DNA from: Bacillota bacterium
GTDB lineage: Bacteria; Bacillota; Sulfobacillia; Sulfobacillales; Sulfobacillaceae
DNA length: 64,000 nucleotides
Assembly: GCA_021820965.1 (NCBI GenBank)
Contig: JAKACZ010000001.1
Location: forward strand, 62,001 to 126,000
Direction: 5' to 3'
Both the position numbers and the translations under genes were made by a program. Shown here one piece after another: positions 59,614 through 64,000 of the stretch. The notes beneath the pieces were generated by a model, which was given only the letters and a program-made list of their open reading frames with translations, was not told the DNA's origin and made no database searches. Positions within the stretch are counted from its first letter, which is position 1, and the number at the start of each line of letters is the position of its first letter.

Positions 59614-59651
59614 AAGGCACCGGCGTACGTCCCAAGGTACGTCGGTGCCTT
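59614..59651 (-). terminator. Terminator of the 565-residue ligase gene
   Basis: AAGGCACCGGCGTAC pairs with GTACGTCGGTGCCTT (one mismatch in 15), and TTTAT follows on the minus strand, about 11 bases past the stop codon. Confidence 0.8.
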
Positions 59652-59661
59652 ACGTCGCCTT

Positions 59662-61359
59662 TTACGATTCCGACGCAATCTTCTCTTGGATCATCTCACG
59701 AAGCTTCATCTTTTGAATCTTGCCTCCTGGACCCAGCGGCATCTGATCCAGCGTCTCAACGCGTTCCGGCCATTTGTACTTGGCCACCGCGCGTTCGGTT
59801 AAGAACGCCTGGAAGTCCGCCACGGTCAGGGCGGTACCGGACTTTGGCACCACAAAGGCGCACACACGCTCCCCCAGCACGGGGTCCGGCATTCCCACAA
59901 TAGCGATGTCGCGCACACTAGGGTGGGAAGCGAGTAAATCCTCGAGCTCTTTGGGGAAAATGTTTTGGCTCCCGCGCAAGATCATATCCTTCTTCCGTCC
60001 GACCACCCTGAGGTAGCCATCCTCGTCGTAAACTCCGAGGTCACCGGTGTACTGATAGCCTGCCCAGGGATCGCCGTCGTCGTTCTCGTGGTAAGTCGCC
60101 CGGCTGTCCTCAATGTTGTCCCAGTAACCGTGGTGGATGTTCCAGATGAGGATCTCGCCCACTTCGCCGGGGCCTAGCCGCCGTCCCTCAGCGTCGATGA
60201 CCGGCACATCGAATCCCTCAAACGGCACACCGGCTGCACCCACGAGATGTTCATGGCTAATCCCGGGAAGGATCGGCCCCATGCATCCACCCACCTCGGA
60301 GGTTCCATACACGTTGAAGCTGGGCACCCCATGGCGCAGCAGCTTTTCTATCACCTCTAAAGACATCGGCGCCCCGGAGTAACTCACTAACCGCAAGGTT
60401 TTGATATCCTCGGGATTGAACGCCTCATGAGTCACGACCCGGGTAATCAGGGCCGGGTTCCAGACCCAGATGGTCACCTCTTCCTCACCAGTGAGGTCAA
60501 TCACCGTTTTTTCGTCGAATTCGGTGAGGTAAAAAGTGCGGCCGCCGGTGTAGAGCGGCGTGTGCACTCCCCACAGACGTCCGGAACCCCCGCTTAAGGG
60601 TCCAATCAAGAGGCGCGTGTCATAGAGATTGTGTCCCGCACGCTCGGCGATTGCCACACTGTGAACATGAAACCAGTCGATAGTCGTTCGCTTAGATAAT
60701 TTCGGCACCCCGGTCGTTCCTGCGGTCGGCAAAAGCTCGTGGACTGCCAACGGATCGGTGTGAAGATAATCCAGGTCACTCTCGTGATATTTGTTAAAAA
60801 TGGACGGCTCAAGATAGTCGGTCAAATTTTCCACCCCGGGCGGCAGAGTCTCACCTTCGCGAGGCAGTGCAAGAATCCGCATGTCTGGAACCCATTGGCG
60901 TGCTTCCAGGTACCACTCCGCAAACTCCCGGCCGTGCCACTCAGATACCACCACTGCGACGCTGGGCCGCAGCCGCTGGATGACTCCCACGGTCTCGCTC
61001 TTCCCCAAGTCCACATTGAGACCGGCGTGAATCATGCTGAGCTTGGACGTCACCATATCTAAATACGCACTTTCTACGGTATTGGGAAGATGCGACAGCA
61101 TCACTGAGCCTCTGGGAATTCCCGCCTCCAAGAGATGAAAAATGATGGCGTTGACATCACGATAAACCTGGGCCCAAGTGCGGCGGCGGCGCTTCTCCGG
61201 CTCGATGCCGTAAAAGCTATCGGACATGGCTTCCCGGTCTCCGTATAACGTCGCATTGCGCTTTAAGAGGTCCCACTGAACCCAGTCAAAATGCCGCCCG
61301 CCCAGTTCCCTCGAACGGATAATCTGCTCAAATCGGAATAACGACTCTGAATTCACCAC
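59662..61359 (-). CDS. AMP-forming acyl-CoA synthetase
   Basis: 565 residues from a GTG with AGGAGG ahead. Motifs are LLPTAGTTGVPKLSKRT (P-loop; normally SSGTTG), VYGTSEVGGCMGP, YQYTGDLGVYDEDGYL and the C-terminal GPGGKIQKMKLRE with the catalytic Lys. It resembles ligases for cyclic or aromatic carboxylates. It is a single-gene transcript with its own terminator. The PTAG for TSGS change in the P-loop is unusual but keeps the Thr/Gly/Lys pattern. Confidence 0.85.
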   Translation of the reverse strand: MVNSESLFRFEQIIRSRELGGRHFDWVQWDLLKRNATLYGDREAMSDSFYGIEPEKRRRRTWAQVYRDVNAIIFHLLEAGIPRGSVMLSHLPNTVESAYLDMVTSKLSMIHAGLNVDLGKSETVGVIQRLRPSVAVVVSEWHGREFAEWYLEARQWVPDMRILALPREGETLPPGVENLTDYLEPSIFNKYHESDLDYLHTDPLAVHELLPTAGTTGVPKLSKRTTIDWFHVHSVAIAERAGHNLYDTRLLIGPLSGGSGRLWGVHTPLYTGGRTFYLTEFDEKTVIDLTGEEEVTIWVWNPALITRVVTHEAFNPEDIKTLRLVSYSGAPMSLEVIEKLLRHGVPSFNVYGTSEVGGCMGPILPGISHEHLVGAAGVPFEGFDVPVIDAEGRRLGPGEVGEILIWNIHHGYWDNIEDSRATYHENDDGDPWAGYQYTGDLGVYDEDGYLRVVGRKKDMILRGSQNIFPKELEDLLASHPSVRDIAIVGMPDPVLGERVCAFVVPKSGTALTVADFQAFLTERAVAKYKWPERVETLDQMPLGPGGKIQKMKLREMIQEKIASES

Positions 61360-61805
61360 TCTTCCTCCTGTCTTGCTACTTAGTCATTTATGTTAGGCCC
61401 GCGTAGTAACCGAGCCGGATTTCTGCATTGAAATCGAAATGTCCTCCTTATTCCGTAAAATTGCCGGGCCGGCCAATCCAGCGCGGATGACTCCCAATAG
61501 CAAGTGACGTGTACGGATGCGAATACCGCAAGAGAGACCGTTTACAGAGGACATGAACCCACCCTTGCTAAGGCCAGGCCATTGCGGCTCCCGGCTGCTC
61601 TCTCACCGGGGAGGGGACGCCGCTTTAGGGCAGGAAGGCTCGATAGCGACAGGCCCACTGGGCGTTTGATGCACCTTAGCTCTCCTTTAGCTCTATAGCG
61701 CGTAGAGGAACCCAGGGTTGGCCGTTGGTGTCGCTGCGGATGAGACACCCCGCCTGTGACCACGTGTTGTAAGCCACCCGTCAAGATGAGGTGTTAACAT
61801 AATAA
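61360..61805. other. Intergenic region upstream of the ligase gene
   Basis: It contains the AGGAGG site of the ligase gene near 61366-61371. The remaining 400 bases show no gene, repeat or promoter I can defend. Confidence 0.4.
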
Positions 61806-61831
61806 GGCCCGGAAACCTTACGGCCCGGGCC
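61806..61831 (-). terminator. Terminator of the dehydrogenase/CoA-transferase operon
   Basis: GGCCCGG (61806-61812) pairs with CCGGGCC (61825-61831), with TTATTATG following on the minus strand, 21 bases after the dehydrogenase stop. Confidence 0.75.
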
Positions 61832-61851
61832 CATGTCTATGGCACGTCGCT

Positions 61852-63039
61852 CTAAAACGCGTTTTCTCCCAATATCTCACGTCCCACAATAAGGGTATGC
61901 ACTTCATAGGTCCCTTCGTAGGTATCTACCGTCTCCAGGTTGGCCAGGTGGCGCATGGGACCATAGTCGGTGCTGATGCCGTTTCCGCCTAAAAGCTCCC
62001 GGGCCGTGCGCGCCACCTCAAGCGCGCTGCGGGCATTATCGCGCTTAGCTAAGGAAACTTGAGGATATCTAAGCGCGCCCTGATCATATAGCCGTCCCAA
62101 CTGCAGCGCTTTCAACTGCATTGACACCACCCGCGACACCATGTCGGCCACGCGCTCCTGAACCAATTGCGTGGCCGCGATGGGCCGCCCAAAGGCGATC
62201 CGGGTCTTAGTGTAGGCGGCGGCCTCCTGTAAACAGTCGAGCGCCGCTCCCACCGCGCCGAAGGCAATGCCAAACCGCGCCTGGGTGAGACAGCTAAGCG
62301 GCGATCCCAATCCCTGCGAGTGAGGCAGCAACGCCTCCTCTCCTACCTCCACGTTATCCAAATAGAGTTCTGAGGTGACTGACATACGCATGGACGCCTT
62401 GGTCTCAATCCGGCGCGCGCTAAATCCAGGCGCGTCGGTGGGTACGATAAAGCCGCGAATCACTCCGCCGTCATCTTTGGCCCAGACAATGGCAATGTGG
62501 GCCAAATTGCCATTGGTAATCCAGCGCTTGGCCCCGCGAAGCCGATATCCGCTGCCGCCCCGCTCCGCCACCGTGCGCATCGCAGACGGGTCGGATCCGG
62601 CGTCTGGCTCAGTAAGGCCAAAGCAACCGATTATCTCGCCACGGGCCATTCTTGGCAGATACCGGAGCTTTTGCTCTTCCGTCCCAAACCGGTAGATTGC
62701 GTACATGCAAAGCCCGCTTTGCACCGAAGCAAACGACCTGAGACCGGAGTCACCCCGCTCCAACTCCTGCATCATCAGTCCGTACACGATGCCGCTGGCT
62801 CCCGCTCCCCCGTATTTCTCCGGTAAGGTCGGTCCAAAGAGCCCAAGTTGGCCCATCTCACCCACTAGCTCCGTGGGGAAAACTCCCTCCTGCCACCAGC
62901 GCCCAGCGTTGGGGCGGACTTTTTCGTCGACAAACCGCCGTACCGCGTCGCGCGCTTGGATCGCTTCGGAACTGTAGTCGTGTTCTAGCCCATAAAAATC
63001 TTCGATGACAGCACTTTTTTCATTCATGCTGCGGCCCAT
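61852..63039 (-). CDS. Acyl-CoA dehydrogenase, glutaryl-CoA dehydrogenase-like
   Basis: 395 residues from the ATG at 63039 (GGAG 5 bases ahead). FAD-binding signatures are CFGLTEPDAGSDPSAMRT and RWITNGNLAHIAIVWAK; the catalytic Glu is in DTYEGTYEVHTLIVGR near the C-terminus, and ARTARELLGGNGIS is present. The sequence is closest to glutaryl-CoA dehydrogenases, which oxidise and decarboxylate glutaryl-CoA to crotonyl-CoA. It overlaps the CoA-transferase gene by 20 bases, consistent with a glutarate activation and oxidation pair. Confidence 0.85.
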   Translation of the reverse strand: MGRSMNEKSAVIEDFYGLEHDYSSEAIQARDAVRRFVDEKVRPNAGRWWQEGVFPTELVGEMGQLGLFGPTLPEKYGGAGASGIVYGLMMQELERGDSGLRSFASVQSGLCMYAIYRFGTEEQKLRYLPRMARGEIIGCFGLTEPDAGSDPSAMRTVAERGGSGYRLRGAKRWITNGNLAHIAIVWAKDDGGVIRGFIVPTDAPGFSARRIETKASMRMSVTSELYLDNVEVGEEALLPHSQGLGSPLSCLTQARFGIAFGAVGAALDCLQEAAAYTKTRIAFGRPIAATQLVQERVADMVSRVVSMQLKALQLGRLYDQGALRYPQVSLAKRDNARSALEVARTARELLGGNGISTDYGPMRHLANLETVDTYEGTYEVHTLIVGREILGENAF

Positions 63040-64000
63040 CCTTTCTCCTATTACGAATCTGACCAATTAATGCCAAAATCTCGTAGCGGTGCTCATCCAC
63101 CAGCGGAGGTCCTGTCCCCATGGCCGCACAAGCTTCGTCAAATTGCCACGGCAGCTGCACCTGAGGTAAATCTCCTAAGGTTTTATGGACCACGGTCCCC
63201 ACGATCGCGTGGCCCCGCTCTTGCGCATGTGCTAACGCTTCCGGCACGGTGCGGACCGGACCCGCCGGCACCCCTGCCTCTTCCAGCGCCCGGACCCATT
63301 CGGCCGCCGGACGTTGTTGAAATACCGGAGACAACATCTCTTCCAACGCGGCACGATGGGTCACACGGTCGGGATTGGTGCGAAAGCGACTGTCGTCCGC
63401 CCACTCTGAATGCCCAAGGATTTGGCACAGCGCCGCGAACTGATGGTCATTACCCACCCCCACCGCAACCCAGCCGTCCAAGGCCGGAAAAATTTGATAC
63501 GGGGTGAGCTGCGCATGCGCATTACCCCAGCGGCGCGGTTTTACGCCGGTCGAGAGCACCCCCTGCACTACCGTCGCTAACTGGGCTAACTGCGATCCCC
63601 ACAGAGACACCTCGACATGGTCGCCCCGGCCTGTTCGTTCACGCCTGTAGAGAGCCGCCGTAATGCCGCCGACCAGGAAGAGGCCAGTGGTGATGTCGGC
63701 CACCGCGACGCCCACTTTATACGGAGGTCCGCCTTCCGGACCGGTGATGGACATCAGTCCCGAACCGGCCTGAATCACGAAGTCATAGCCCGGGCGATCG
63801 TCGCCCGCCGGGTATCCCCGCACCGACGCCGTGATGAGCCGCGGGTTGCCTTGGCGTAGGGTCTTCAACCCCAACCCCCAGCGTTCGAGCGTCCCCGGAC
63901 GAAAGTTCTCCACCACCACATCCGCCCATCCGAGCGCCAAATCGCGCACGCGCGCCTGATCTTCCTCCGTGGTTAAATCCATAGCAATCGATCGCTTATT
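63020..64000 (-). CDS. CaiB/BaiF family (class III) CoA-transferase, 5' end outside window
   Basis: At least 326 residues, continuing past the window edge: the last bases encode NKRSIAMDLTTEEDQARV, the family's NRNKRSV-like segment. DVVVENFRPGTLERWGLG holds the region next to the catalytic Asp of the family, which lies upstream or nearby; VSLWGSQLAQL and WVAVGVGNDHQFAALC follow. It moves CoA between acids. With the glutaryl-CoA dehydrogenase it may activate glutarate using succinyl-CoA (inference). Confidence 0.85.
   Translation of the reverse strand, partial: NKRSIAMDLTTEEDQARVRDLALGWADVVVENFRPGTLERWGLGLKTLRQGNPRLITASVRGYPAGDDRPGYDFVIQAGSGLMSITGPEGGPPYKVGVAVADITTGLFLVGGITAALYRRERTGRGDHVEVSLWGSQLAQLATVVQGVLSTGVKPRRWGNAHAQLTPYQIFPALDGWVAVGVGNDHQFAALCQILGHSEWADDSRFRTNPDRVTHRAALEEMLSPVFQQRPAAEWVRALEEAGVPAGPVRTVPEALAHAQERGHAIVGTVVHKTLGDLPQVQLPWQFDEACAAMGTGPPLVDEHRYEILALIGQIRNRRKDGPQHE

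Noticed and set aside
59475-59678. Basic 67-residue minus-strand frame after the ligase gene
   Set aside because: Much of it is the terminator hairpin read as codons; no start signal.

Overview
The window looks like a chromosome segment of a Gram-positive (Firmicutes/Clostridia-type) environmental bacterium. Supporting signs are strong AGGAGG-type ribosome binding sites, sigma-A-like promoters, a B12-dependent class II ribonucleotide reductase paired with NrdR, and a small RNase M5-like Toprim protein. A Sulfobacillus-like organism is my impression, not something the sequence proves. Metabolic genes are mostly on the minus strand and packed into operons with start/stop overlaps of 1-20 bases.

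Layout. 1-0.6 kb: decayed IS66 end. 0.7-2.6 kb: MFS efflux pump with an ArsR-type regulator and a clear operator. 2.7-3.5 kb: transposase debris. 3.6-6.6 kb: sugar ABC importer (two permeases and a binding lipoprotein, no ATPase). 6.9-8.6 kb: transposase and surface-protein remnants. 8.7-17.3 kb: an operon for 4-hydroxyphenylacetate breakdown: GntR regulator, DapA-like aldolase, HpaG, HpaE, HpaB, HpaD, HpaC-type flavin reductase and an MFS permease.

17.4-37.8 kb is an accessory island. It holds seven toxin-antitoxin modules (three PIN/Phd- or VapB-like, two DUF433 antitoxins with destroyed DUF5615 toxins, two RelE-type of which one is frameshifted), two acetyltransferase genes (one dead), a hydrolase/TetR pair, IS21 and XRE debris, a single XerC-like integrase bracketed by a 13-bp direct repeat, and several generations of one tyrosine-recombinase transposon family. 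The best preserved copy (31.6-37.7 kb) encodes three adjacent tyrosine recombinases plus a TnpC-like protein. Its third recombinase is 934 residues long and carries five tandem TnpC-like helix-turn-helix repeats. Two decayed relatives share a 727-bp near-identical repeat, palindromic site pairs at fixed spacing, and a motif (core ACACAGGTAATTT) that also occurs alone between the toxin-antitoxin genes.

37.8-49.7 kb is housekeeping: nrdJ with an active-site intein, nrdR, a PMT-type glycosyltransferase fused to a PQQ-like propeller, yajQ, a CoA-binding protein, a membrane protein and a Lon-like protease. 50-51.7 kb holds a decayed IscB (the OMEGA/Cas9-ancestor nuclease) abutting an IS630 remnant. 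52-64 kb is lipid and acyl-CoA metabolism (acyltransferase with acyl-CoA ligase, second AMP ligase, glutaryl-CoA-type dehydrogenase, CoA-transferase), a VIT family transporter, NUDIX hydrolase, DapA-like enzyme, GlcF-type iron-sulfur protein, peptide deformylase and Toprim protein. No tRNA, rRNA or CRISPR array was seen.
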